Source: CAVUPF01 sp963803755
GTDB lineage: Bacteria; Actinomycetota; Thermoleophilia; Solirubrobacterales; 70-9
Length of the DNA stretch: 64,000 bases
Assembly (NCBI GenBank): GCA_963803755.1
Contig: CAWDNP010000007.1
Coordinates: 620,001-684,000, forward strand
Direction of reading: 5' to 3'
Under the pieces are notes generated by a model. It had not been told where the DNA came from. It was given only the letters and a program-made list of their open reading frames with translations, and made no database searches. The translations under genes and the position numbers were made by a program. This document shows positions 36,058 through 45,753 of this stretch, one piece after another (position 1 is the stretch's first letter; every line of letters starts with the position of its first letter).

Positions 36058-37441
36058 ATGCCCAAGACGATGTTCGACAAGATCTGGGAGGCCCACGAGG
36101 TCTCCGATGGCCTCATCTACATCGACCTGCACCTAGTCCACGAGGTGACCTCGCCGCAGGCCTTCGACGGGTTGCGGTTGGCCGGGCGCGGAGTGCGCCG
36201 CGCAGACAAGACGATCGCCACCGCCGATCACAACGTGCCCACCGACGGCACCAAGGCCGCGCGGCTGATCGCCGATGAGCTCTCCCGAATCCAGGTCGAA
36301 ACGCTGGAGCGAAACTGCGAGGAGTTCGGCATCCCGCTCTACTCGCTGGGGTCTGAGCGCCAGGGCATCGTCCACGTGATCGGACCGGAGCTGGGTGTCA
36401 CCCAGCCTGGGATCACGATCGTCTGCGGCGACAGCCACACTTCCACCCACGGCGCCTTCGGGGCGCTTGCCTTCGGCATCGGCACCTCCGAGGTCGAGCA
36501 TGTGCTGGCGACCCAGTGCCTGGTTCAGAAGCGGCCGAAGACGATGCGGATCTCCTACTCGGGCGAGCTGGGCGCCGGCGTCACCCCCAAGGACCTGATC
36601 CTGGCGACAATCGGCCGCCTGGGCATCGGCGGCATGACTGGCCATGCGGTCGAGTACGCCGGGCCCGCAATCGAGTCGCTCTCGATGTCGGGCCGGATGA
36701 CGGTCTGCAACATGACGATCGAGGGCGGCGGGCGGGCTGGCATGATCGCCCCCGACGAGACGACGTTTGAGTGGGTGCGCGGCCGGGCCGCCGCCCCGCA
36801 GGGCTTCGACGCCGCCGTCGAGCGCTGGCGCGCCCTGCCGAGCGATCGCGGAGCGGGCTTCGACACCGAGATCGAGATCGACGCCTCCAGCCTCTCTCCG
36901 ATGGTCACCTGGGGCACGAACCCCGGGATGGTGGTCGAGCTGACCGACTCGTCCCCGACCCCGCCGCGCTGGACTCCCCGGCCGAGCGCGAATCGGCCGA
37001 GCGCGCCCTCGCCTACATGGCGCTGCAGCCCGGCACGCCGATCACCGAGGTCGCGCTGGACCGGGTCTTCATCGGCTCCTGCACCAACTCACGGGTCGAG
37101 GACCTGCGCGAGGCGGCCGCGGTGGTCGACGGCCGACGAGTCGCCGACTCGGTGCGGGCGATGGTCGTCCCCGGCTCCCAGGAGGTGAAGGCGAGGGCCG
37201 AGGCAGAGGGCCTCGACGAGATCTTCCGTGCTGCCGGCTTTGAATGGCGCGAGGCGGGCTGCTCGATGTGCCTCGGGATGAACCCCGACATCCTTGCCGA
37301 GGGCGAGCGCTGTGCCTCGACCTCGAACCGAAACTTCGAGGGGCGTCAGGGCAAGGGGGGCGGACCCACCTGGTCAGCCCGCGGATGGCGGCGGCCGCTG
37401 CGATCGAGGGACGTTTTGTCGACATCAGGGATTGGAGCTGA
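36058..37441 (+). CDS. leuC: 3-Isopropylmalate dehydratase large subunit (two frameshifts)
   Basis: Aconitase-family [4Fe-4S] enzyme isomerising isopropylmalate together with LeuD. The N-terminal two thirds are intact (KIWEAHEV, DHNVPTDG, the signature GDSHTSTHGAFGALAFGIGTSEVEHV). The frame breaks near 36949 (one base missing) and at the G6 run 37355-37360 (one base missing). The middle part carries the cluster cysteines in GSCTNSR and AGCSMCLGMNPD; the last part reads THLVSPRMAAAAAIEGRFVD. The joined protein of about 461 residues is normal. Sequence error is the likely cause. Confidence 0.9.
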
Positions 37442-37443
37442 AG

Positions 37444-38009
37444 ATGAGGCCGATCGACGTGATCGAGGGCAGGGTCTCGGTGTTCGACCGGGCTGACGTG
37501 GACACCGACCAGATCATCCCCAAGCAGTTCCTCAAGCGGGTCGAGCGGACCGGCTTCGGAGAGTTCCTCTTCTACGACTGGATCCGATCCGGGGAGATCG
37601 AGCTGGAGCCGAACCCGATCCTGGTCGACGGGGCGCAACTTCGGCTGCGGCTCCTCGCGCGAGCATGCTCCCTGGGCACTCCAGGACTTCGGCTTCGAGG
37701 CGATCGTCGCGCCGTCCTTCGCCGACATCTTCTACGTCAACTGCACCAAGATCGGGCTGCTGCCGGTGATCCTCGGCGAGGAGCACTGCCACGCCGTCGT
37801 CGAGGCGGGCGAGGCGCGGATCGACGTCGACGATGAGACGCTCACCTGCGCCGCCGGCGTCTTTGAGTTCGAGGTCGAGGCCGACATCAAGCACCGGCTC
37901 CTCAACGGCCTCGACGACATCGGCATCACCCTGGAGGGCGCGGCGGCGATCGACGCCTTCGAGTCCTCCGGCGCCGGAGAGCTGCGGCCCGATCACCACA
38001 GCGCTCTGA
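37444..38009 (+). CDS. leuD: 3-Isopropylmalate dehydratase small subunit (frameshifted, stop unclear)
   Basis: Swivel-domain partner of LeuC. The start reads VFDRADVDTDQIIPKQFLKR. One extra C at about 37636 shifts the frame; removing it gives GANFGCGSSREHAPWALQDF, the strict LeuD signature, then SFADIFYVNCTKIGLLPVIL. In the present sequence this frame runs on without a stop into the next gene at 38009. A one-base change near 37980 would instead end LeuD at TGA 38007-38009, overlapping the next ATG in the TGATG manner common here. I place the end there; a true LeuD-methyltransferase fusion is possible but less likely. Confidence 0.8.
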
Positions 38010-38766
38010 TGGCCGGGACCACTCGCGACTGGGATGCTCGCGCCTACCAGCGGGTGTCGGTGCCGCACGAGGAGTGGGCGAGCGCCGTGCTTGACCGCCT
38101 CTCGCCGCGGGGCGATGAGACCGTGCTCGATGCCGGCTGCGGCAGTGGCCGGGTCACTCGCCTGTTGATCGAGCGGCTGCCCCGGGGCCGGGTGATCGCG
38201 GTCGACGGCTCACCGTCGATGATCGAGGAGGTCCGCTCGGTGCTCCGCCCGCAGGACGACGCGCTGATCTTCGACCTGACCGAGCTGGAGCTGGACGAGC
38301 GCGTCGACGCGGTGTTCTCCAGCGCCGTTTTCACTGGGTCGCCGAGCACGATCTGCTCTTCCGGAGACTGGCGGCGGTGCTGAGGCCCGGGGGCCAGCTC
38401 GCGGCGCAGTGCGGAGGGTCAGGGAACATCGACTCCTTCCGCGTCGCCGGAGAGGAGGTCGCCGCCCGCGATCCCTACAGGCGCTATTTCGAGAGCTTTG
38501 AGCGGCCATGGAACTACGCCAGCGCCGAGGAGACCACGGCGCGGCTGGAGCGCGTCGGGTTCCGCGACGTCCACTGTTGGCTCGAGCCCTGGGCGGTGGT
38601 TCCGCCCGAGCCGGCCGAGTTCGCCAGAACCGTCTGCCTGGGGGCCCACCTGGAGCCGCTCCCGGCGGAGCTGCGCGACAGGTTCGTCGCCGACGTGCTC
38701 GCCACCCAGGGAGAGCCGCTGCGTCTCGACTACATCCGACTGAACATCGACGCCCGCGCCGCGTAG
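38009..38766 (+). CDS. SAM-dependent methyltransferase, trans-aconitate methyltransferase-like (one frameshift)
   Basis: Class I methyltransferase of about 252 residues. The SAM-binding motif I is VLDAGCGSGRVTRLLI, motif II lies around RVIAVDGSPSMIEEV, and LAAVLRPGGQLAAQCGG marks the following strands. RPWNYASAEETTARLERVGF resembles trans-aconitate 2-methyltransferase. One missing base near 38332 breaks the frame; restoring it gives AVFHWVAEHDLLFRRL. Sitting between leuD and leuB, it may methylate an aconitase-type by-product such as trans-aconitate or isopropylmaleate; that role is inference. Confidence 0.75.
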
Positions 38767-38772
38767 TCGCCT

Positions 38773-39900
38773 GTGCATAAAGTGAGCCAGGTGAGCGGCG
38801 CGCCCCACATAGTCGTCCTGCCCGGGGACGGGATCGGGCCGGAGATCGTCGGCGCCGCACAGGAGCTGCTGGCGGCCCTCGGCGAGTTCGAGTTCGAGGA
38901 GCGGCTGATCGGCGGCGCCTCGATCGACGCCCACGGTGTCGGCCTGACCGACGAGGTCCTCGATGCTTGCCGTGCCGCCGACGCGGTCCTGCTTGGCGCG
39001 GTCGGCGGTCCCAAGTGGGACACGACCGACCCCGGCGCTCCCCGCCCTGAGCAGGGCCTTCTCGGCCTGCGTAAGGGGATGGGTCTCTACGCCAACCTGC
39101 GTCCTGTGCGTCCCAGCCCCGCATTGGTCGCCTCCAGCCCACTGCGCGAGGAGCGGATCGCCGGCACCGACCTGCTGGTGGTGCGGGAGCTGACCGGCGG
39201 CATCTACTTCGGTGACAGCGGCCGCGACGGCGACACCGCCCACGACACCTGCGAGTACTCCACGGTCGAGGTCGAGCGGATCGCCCGCACCGCCTTTGAG
39301 GGCGCCCAGCGGCGGGCAGCGCAGTCAGGGCGCAGGCCGCGAGTCACCTCGGTCGACAAGGCCAACGTGCTGGAGACGTCGCGGCTCTGGCGCGAGGTGG
39401 TCGGCCGGGTCGCTCCGGAGTACCCCGATGTCGCTCTCGACCACTTGTTAGTCGACAACGCCGCGATGCAGCTCGTCTCGCGCCCGGCCAACTTCGATGT
39501 GATCGTCACCGAGAACCTCTTCGGCGACATCCTCAGCGACGAGTCCGCGATGCTCACCGGCTCGCTGGGAATGCTGCCCTCGGCGAGCCTCGGTGCCGAT
39601 GGCGACCCCGGCCTCTTTGAGCCGGTCCACGGCTCCGCCCCCGACATCGCCGGCAGGGGGAGTGCCAACCCGCTTGCCACCTTCCTCTCGGCGGCGATGA
39701 TGCTGCGTCACGGACTCGACAGGCCGGACGACGCGACCCGGATTGAGGCAGCCGTTGACGCCGTCCTTGAGCGGGGCCTGCGAACCCCCGACCTCGCGAG
39801 CGGGACTCTGGTGGAGCCACCACTGCCCGAGGTCCCACTCGAGGTCGAGGTCGGCACCGCAGAGATGACTGGGGCGGTGTTGGCGGAGCTTTCCTCGTAG
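38773..39900 (+). CDS. leuB: 3-Isopropylmalate dehydrogenase
   Basis: NAD-dependent oxidative decarboxylase of the leucine pathway. Motifs are VVLPGDGIGPEIV, AVGGPKWD, LRKGMGLYANLRPV, VRELTGGIYFGD, the conserved Lys-Ala-Asn of VDKANVLETSRLW, and the nucleotide-binding HGSAPDIAGRGSANPLAT. The ORF opens at GTG 38773; GTG 38782 or GTG 38791 would give starts closer to the family average, so the start is open. Intact at up to 375 residues. It follows the methyltransferase by 6 bp and precedes ilvE. Confidence 0.93.
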   Translation: MHKVSQVSGAPHIVVLPGDGIGPEIVGAAQELLAALGEFEFEERLIGGASIDAHGVGLTDEVLDACRAADAVLLGAVGGPKWDTTDPGAPRPEQGLLGLRKGMGLYANLRPVRPSPALVASSPLREERIAGTDLLVVRELTGGIYFGDSGRDGDTAHDTCEYSTVEVERIARTAFEGAQRRAAQSGRRPRVTSVDKANVLETSRLWREVVGRVAPEYPDVALDHLLVDNAAMQLVSRPANFDVIVTENLFGDILSDESAMLTGSLGMLPSASLGADGDPGLFEPVHGSAPDIAGRGSANPLATFLSAAMMLRHGLDRPDDATRIEAAVDAVLERGLRTPDLASGTLVEPPLPEVPLEVEVGTAEMTGAVLAELSS

Positions 39901-39916
39901 GGCATACTTCTGCTCC

Positions 39917-40868
39917 ATGGAATCCGCCGAGTTGATCTGGCACAACGGTGAGTTCGTGCCCTGGGAGGACGCAAAGGTTCACGTCCTCAGCCACGGCCTG
40001 CACTACGGCACTGGCGTCTTTGAGGGGATCCGCTGTTATGAGACCGAGCGCGGCCCGGCGGTCTTCCGCCATCCCGAGCACCTCGAGCGGCTCGCGAAGT
40101 CAGCCGCGCTCTACTACTTCGCCCTGCCCTACTCCGCCGAGGAGTTGCGCGACGCCACCCACGAGCTGATCCGCCGCAACGGCCTCCGCTCCTGCTACAT
40201 CCGCCCGCTCGCCTTCCGCGGCTACGGGGAGATGGGCCTCTACGCGAAGAGCGCCCCGATCGAGATGATCGTCGCCGTCTGGCCCTGGGGCGCTTACCTC
40301 GGCGAGGAGGGCAAGAAGCACGGCATCCGCACCAAGGTCTCCTCCTGGCGAACGATCTCCGGCGACAGCCTGATCCCGCACGCCAAGGCCTCCGGCCAGT
40401 ACCTCAACTCGATCCTCGCCAAGACCGAGTCGGCTAAACGCCGGCTATGACGAGGCGATCCTGCTCGACCAGCACGGCTGCGTCTCGGAGGGCTCGGGCG
40501 AGAACGTCTTCGTCGTCCGCGACGGCGTCCTCTGCACTCCCGGGCACACCTCGGCCATCCTCGACGGGATCACCCGCGCCTCGGTGATCCAAATCGCCCT
40601 CGACTTCGGCTACAGGGTCGAGGAGCGCGACATCGCCCGCGCCGAGCTCTACCTTGCAGACGAGGTCTTCCTCACCGGCACCGCTGCCGAGCTGGTTCCG
40701 GTGCGCTCGGTCGACGACCACGAGCTGGGCGAGCCGGGGGAGGTCACCCGGGTGATCCAGGCCAAGTTCGAGGACGCCCTGCACGGCCGCGCCGAGGAGT
40801 ACCTGGAGTGGCTTGACTTCGTTGAGGCACCGAGCGGAGTTGACCGGCCGAGTAAGGTCAGTTCCTGA
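39917..40868 (+). CDS. ilvE: Branched-chain amino acid aminotransferase (one frameshift)
   Basis: Class IV PLP aminotransferase making the last step to valine, leucine and isoleucine. The start ELIWHNGEFVPWEDAKVHVL and GVFEGIRCY are typical. PLP Lys is in PHAKASGQYLNS. One extra C at about 40439 breaks the frame; without it the sequence continues AKAGYDEAILLDQHG, then SEGSGENVFVVRDG and DEVFLTGTAAELVPV. Joined length is about 316 residues. ACT-type hexamer CATACT lies 8 nt before the ATG. A short ORF and hairpins follow before cimA. Confidence 0.92.
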
Positions 40869-40956
40869 TGCGTCGTCGTTTCGAGGCAATCGGGCGAATT
40901 ACCCCAGCCGCCTAGCGGCTGGCGTGGCGCTGCCGCGCAGGCGGGCCGAAAGGCCC
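40868..40956 (+). promoter_or_regulatory. Possible leader ORF and hairpins upstream of cimA
   Basis: An ATG overlapping the ilvE stop (TGATG) opens a 15-codon ORF reading MRRRFEAIGRITPAA. Its stop codon lies in the loop of a perfect 6-bp hairpin AGCCGC-CTA-GCGGCT (40906-40920). A second perfect hairpin, GGGCC-GAAA-GGCCC (40943-40956), follows about 30 bp before ATG 40989. The layout resembles an attenuator, but the ORF has only two isoleucine codons, so amino-acid sensing is weakly supported. It could simply be a terminator-like intergenic region. Confidence 0.3.
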
Positions 40957-40988
40957 TCTCCCCGATCCCTCGAATCGAAAGGCAGCAG

Positions 40989-42551
<1,563 letters not shown>

Positions 42552-42638
42552 GCACAGAGCTTGCAAGCATCCATATCTGGCTCTCTGCGTCGCGAGCGGA
42601 GCGCTCAGCTGTGCAGTGGGCCTCCAGCGGAGGGTAGG

Positions 42639-43778
42639 GTGGCCGCCGATATGGGCGGATTCCCGAGTAGCGAGGAGATCCCGCTCGCGCGGCCCGAGAT
42701 CGGGGCGCGCGAGGAGGAGCTGGCGCTCGAGGTGCTGCGCTCCGGGCGGCTCTCGCTGGGGCCGATGGGGGAGCGCTTTGAGCGCGAGTTCGCGGCCTGG
42801 CTCAAGGTCAAAGACGCGGTCGCCGTCTCCAGCGGGACGACCGCGCTGCACCTCGGGGTGCGGACGCTTGGCTGGGGCCACGGCGATGAGATCCTGACCA
42901 GCCCCTTCAGTTTCGTCGCCTCGGCGAACTGCCTCCTCTATGAGGGGGCGCACCCGGTCTTCTGCGACATCGATCCCGAGACGCTGAACCTCGACCCCAG
43001 CGCCGTGGAGGCTGCGGTGGGGGAGCGCACGGCGGGCATCCTGCCGGTCCACATCTTCGGTTACCCGGCCGCGATGCCGGCGCTGGAGGTGACCGCCGCG
43101 CGGCACCGGCTCGGCATCCTCGAGGACGCCTGTGAGGCACTCGGCGCCGTCGACTCGGAGGGGCGGGCGGTTGGCGCCAGGGGCAACCTTGCCACCTTTG
43201 CCTTTTATGCCAACAAGCAGCTGACGACGGGAGAGGGGGGGATGATCGTCCCCTCCGGGGCCGAGGCGGCCGCCCAGCTGCGCTCCGAGCGCAATCAGGG
43301 CCGGGCCGCCGATATGGGCTGGCTTGACCACGGCGGGCTCGGCTTTAACTACCGGCTCTCCGACCTCGCCGCGGCGCTCGGCGTCGCCCAGCTCGAGCGG
43401 CTCGATTCGATGCTCGCGGGTCGCTCGCGGGTCGCGGGACTCTACGAGCAGGGTCTCGCCGGCGTCGAGGGCCTGCGGGCGCCGGGCGCCGGGCGGGGAG
43501 CAGAGCGGCGCAGCTGGTTCGTCTACGTCGTCCGCCTGCCCGGCGACGCGGATCGTGATGCGACGATTGCCCGTCTCGCCGAGCGGGGCATCGCCAGTAA
43601 GGCCTACCTGCCCTGTATCCACCTCTTCCCGCACCTGCGCGAGCTCGGCTACCGGGAGGGTCAGTTCCCGGTAGCCGAAGAGGCCGCGGCGCGCTCGCTG
43701 GCGCTGCCGTTCTTCCCGACGATGAGCGAGTCCCAGGTCGTGCGGGTGTGCGAGGCTCTCGCCGAATCTCTCCACTGA
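42639..43778 (+). CDS. DegT/DnrJ/EryC1/StrS-family aminotransferase
   Basis: PLP enzyme of the sugar aminotransferase family, about 379 residues. Motifs are VAVSSGTTALHLGVRTLG, ILTSPFSFVASANC, PVHIFGYPAAMPAL, ILEDACEALGA and the PLP-binding lysine in FAFYANKQLTTGEGG. The active-site end reads GFNYRLSDLAAALG. GTG 42639 is chosen for the GGAGGG ribosome-binding site 5 bases before it; ATG 42651 is the alternative. Family members usually aminate nucleotide-linked keto sugars for surface polysaccharides, but no such genes are adjacent. It is coupled to argH by TGATG, so it may serve an amino-acid role instead. Confidence 0.8.
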   Translation: MAADMGGFPSSEEIPLARPEIGAREEELALEVLRSGRLSLGPMGERFEREFAAWLKVKDAVAVSSGTTALHLGVRTLGWGHGDEILTSPFSFVASANCLLYEGAHPVFCDIDPETLNLDPSAVEAAVGERTAGILPVHIFGYPAAMPALEVTAARHRLGILEDACEALGAVDSEGRAVGARGNLATFAFYANKQLTTGEGGMIVPSGAEAAAQLRSERNQGRAADMGWLDHGGLGFNYRLSDLAAALGVAQLERLDSMLAGRSRVAGLYEQGLAGVEGLRAPGAGRGAERRSWFVYVVRLPGDADRDATIARLAERGIASKAYLPCIHLFPHLRELGYREGQFPVAEEAAARSLALPFFPTMSESQVVRVCEALAESLH

Positions 43779-45169
43779 TGTCGCGCTTTCGCAAAGATCC
43801 CGACCCCCGCTTCTGGCAGCTCAACCGCTCGATCGAGTTCGACTGGCGGCTGGCCCCCTACGACATCGACCAGTCCCAGGCCCACGCCCGGGCGCTGCGG
43901 GAGATCGGCGTGCTCGACGACGGTGAGCTGAGTCAGATCGACGCGGGCCTGGAGCGGGTCCGGGGTCAGATGGGGGAGCACGGCTTCCAGTTCGCCGAGG
44001 CTGACGAGGACATCCACACGGCGATCGAGCGCCTGCTCGGCGAGGCCATCGGCCCACTGGCCGGCAAGCTCCACACCGGGCGCTCCCGCAACGACCAGGT
44101 CGCCACCGACGTGGCGATGGTCGTGCAGGCGCACTCGCTGCGGGCAATCGAGCTCTCGGGGGCGGCGATGGAGCGCCTGCTCGATCTCGCCGAGCGCCAC
44201 CGCGACTGGCCGATGCCCGGCTATACCCACCTACAGCGGGCCCAGCCGGTCTACCTCGGCCACCACCTGCTCGCCTACTTCTGGATGCTGGCCCGCGACG
44301 TCCTGCGCTTCCAGTTCGCGCTCGACAGCGCCGGGGTGATGCCGCTCGGCTCCGGTGCCCTCGCCGGTGTCAACTGGGAGATCGACCGCGCCGCCGTCGC
44401 CGCCGACCTCGGCTTCGACCACATCAGCCCGAACTCGATCGATGGCGCCTCCAATCGCGACTTCGTCCTCGACTACCTTGCCGCCGCCTCGGCCTGCTCG
44501 ATGCACCTCTCCCGCCTCGGCTCGGAGATCGTGATCTGGTCGAGCAGCGAGTTCGGCTTCTGCGAGTTGGACGAGTCCTTCTCCTCGGGGTCGAGCATTA
44601 TGCCCCAGAAGAAGAACCCCGACTCGGCTGAGCTGCTGCGCGCCAAGAGCCCGCGCGTCACCGCCGACTACGCGACGGTGCTCGGCATGATGCACGCGCT
44701 GCCGCTCACCTACGGCAAGGACATGCAGGAGGACAAGGAGCCGCTCTTTGATGCGATCGACACGGTCGAGATCTGCCTCGACGCGACCGCGGGCATGCTG
44801 GACGGGATCGAGTTTGACCGCGAGCGGCTGGAGGCCACCTCCGGCGACGAGATGCTGGCTGCGACCGAGATCGCCGACCTGCTGGTCGGCAGGGGCGTGC
44901 CGTTCCGCGAGGCGCACGGGATCGTCGGCGGCCTCGTCCGCGACGCGGTCGAGCAGGGCCGATCGCTCTCTGAGCTGCGCCCCGAGGAGCTCCGCGAGCG
45001 CTCCGAGCACCTCGACGACTCCTACTATGAGGTGCTGAAGCGCGGCAGCTGGCTGGAGTCGAAGCGGATCGAGGGCGGGACCGGCTCCGAGGCGTTGGCC
45101 AGACAGATCGAGTTCGCGCACGAAACCCTCGCGGCGGTCAAGGCGCGGGTCCTCGAAGAGCGGCAGTGA
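43778..45169 (+). CDS. argH: Argininosuccinate lyase
   Basis: Fumarase/aspartase-superfamily enzyme that splits argininosuccinate to arginine and fumarate, 463 residues and intact. Landmarks are KLHTGRSRNDQVATD, GYTHLQRAQPVYLGHHLLAY, the signature GSSIMPQKKNPD, and QEDKEPLFDAIDTVE. No other arginine gene is in the window. It is coupled on both sides: TGATG with the DegT gene and GTGA with the glycosylase gene. Confidence 0.95.
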   Translation: MSRFRKDPDPRFWQLNRSIEFDWRLAPYDIDQSQAHARALREIGVLDDGELSQIDAGLERVRGQMGEHGFQFAEADEDIHTAIERLLGEAIGPLAGKLHTGRSRNDQVATDVAMVVQAHSLRAIELSGAAMERLLDLAERHRDWPMPGYTHLQRAQPVYLGHHLLAYFWMLARDVLRFQFALDSAGVMPLGSGALAGVNWEIDRAAVAADLGFDHISPNSIDGASNRDFVLDYLAAASACSMHLSRLGSEIVIWSSSEFGFCELDESFSSGSSIMPQKKNPDSAELLRAKSPRVTADYATVLGMMHALPLTYGKDMQEDKEPLFDAIDTVEICLDATAGMLDGIEFDRERLEATSGDEMLAATEIADLLVGRGVPFREAHGIVGGLVRDAVEQGRSLSELRPEELRERSEHLDDSYYEVLKRGSWLESKRIEGGTGSEALARQIEFAHETLAAVKARVLEERQ

Positions 45170-45753
45170 GCGGGGAACGGCTCGGCGTCGGCTTCTTTGA
45201 CCGCTCGGTCCATGACGTCGCCCGCGAGCTGATCGGCTGTCGCCTCTTCTACGGCGGGTGCGGCGGCACGATCGTTGAGACCGAGAGCTACGAGCGCGAC
45301 GATCCCGCTTGCCACGCCTACACCGGCCTCACCGAGCGGACCGAGGTGTTGTTCGGGCCGCCGGGACGCGCCTATGTCTACCTCTCCTATGGAATCCACA
45401 GCCTGCTCAACGCCGTCGCCGAACCCGAAGGCGAAGCGGCGGCGGTGCTGATCCGAGCGCTGGAGCCAACGACAGGGCTGGAGGAGATGCGGGCCCGGCG
45501 CGGCGGCCGCCCCGACCAGGAGCTCTGCATGGGCCCGGGCAGGCTGACCGAGGCGCTCGGCATCGGCCTCGACTCAAACGGCGCTGACCTGAGCACCGAT
45601 CCGTTCCTGTTGCTCGCGCCCGAGCCGGGTTGGGCCGGCGAGGTGGCGATCGGCCCTCGAGTCGGCATCACCAAGGCAGTCGAGCGCCCTTGGCGCTTCT
45701 GCGCCGCGGGCAGCCGCTTCGTTCCCGCCCGCGGCTCAGCTAACCGGCGGTGA
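45166..45753 (+). CDS. mpg: DNA-3-methyladenine glycosylase (AAG/MPG type)
   Basis: Base-excision repair enzyme removing alkylated purines, 195 residues. Recognisable parts are VARELIGCRLFYGG, the catalytic-Glu region TIVETESYERDDPACHAY, PPGRAYVYLSYGIHSLLNAV, LIRALEPTTGLEEMRARRG and MGPGRLTEALGI, then PRVGITKAVERPWRF. GTG 45166 overlaps the argH stop. Its last 14 bp overlap the end of the convergent penicillin-binding protein gene. Confidence 0.93.
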   Translation: MSGERLGVGFFDRSVHDVARELIGCRLFYGGCGGTIVETESYERDDPACHAYTGLTERTEVLFGPPGRAYVYLSYGIHSLLNAVAEPEGEAAAVLIRALEPTTGLEEMRARRGGRPDQELCMGPGRLTEALGIGLDSNGADLSTDPFLLLAPEPGWAGEVAIGPRVGITKAVERPWRFCAAGSRFVPARGSANRR

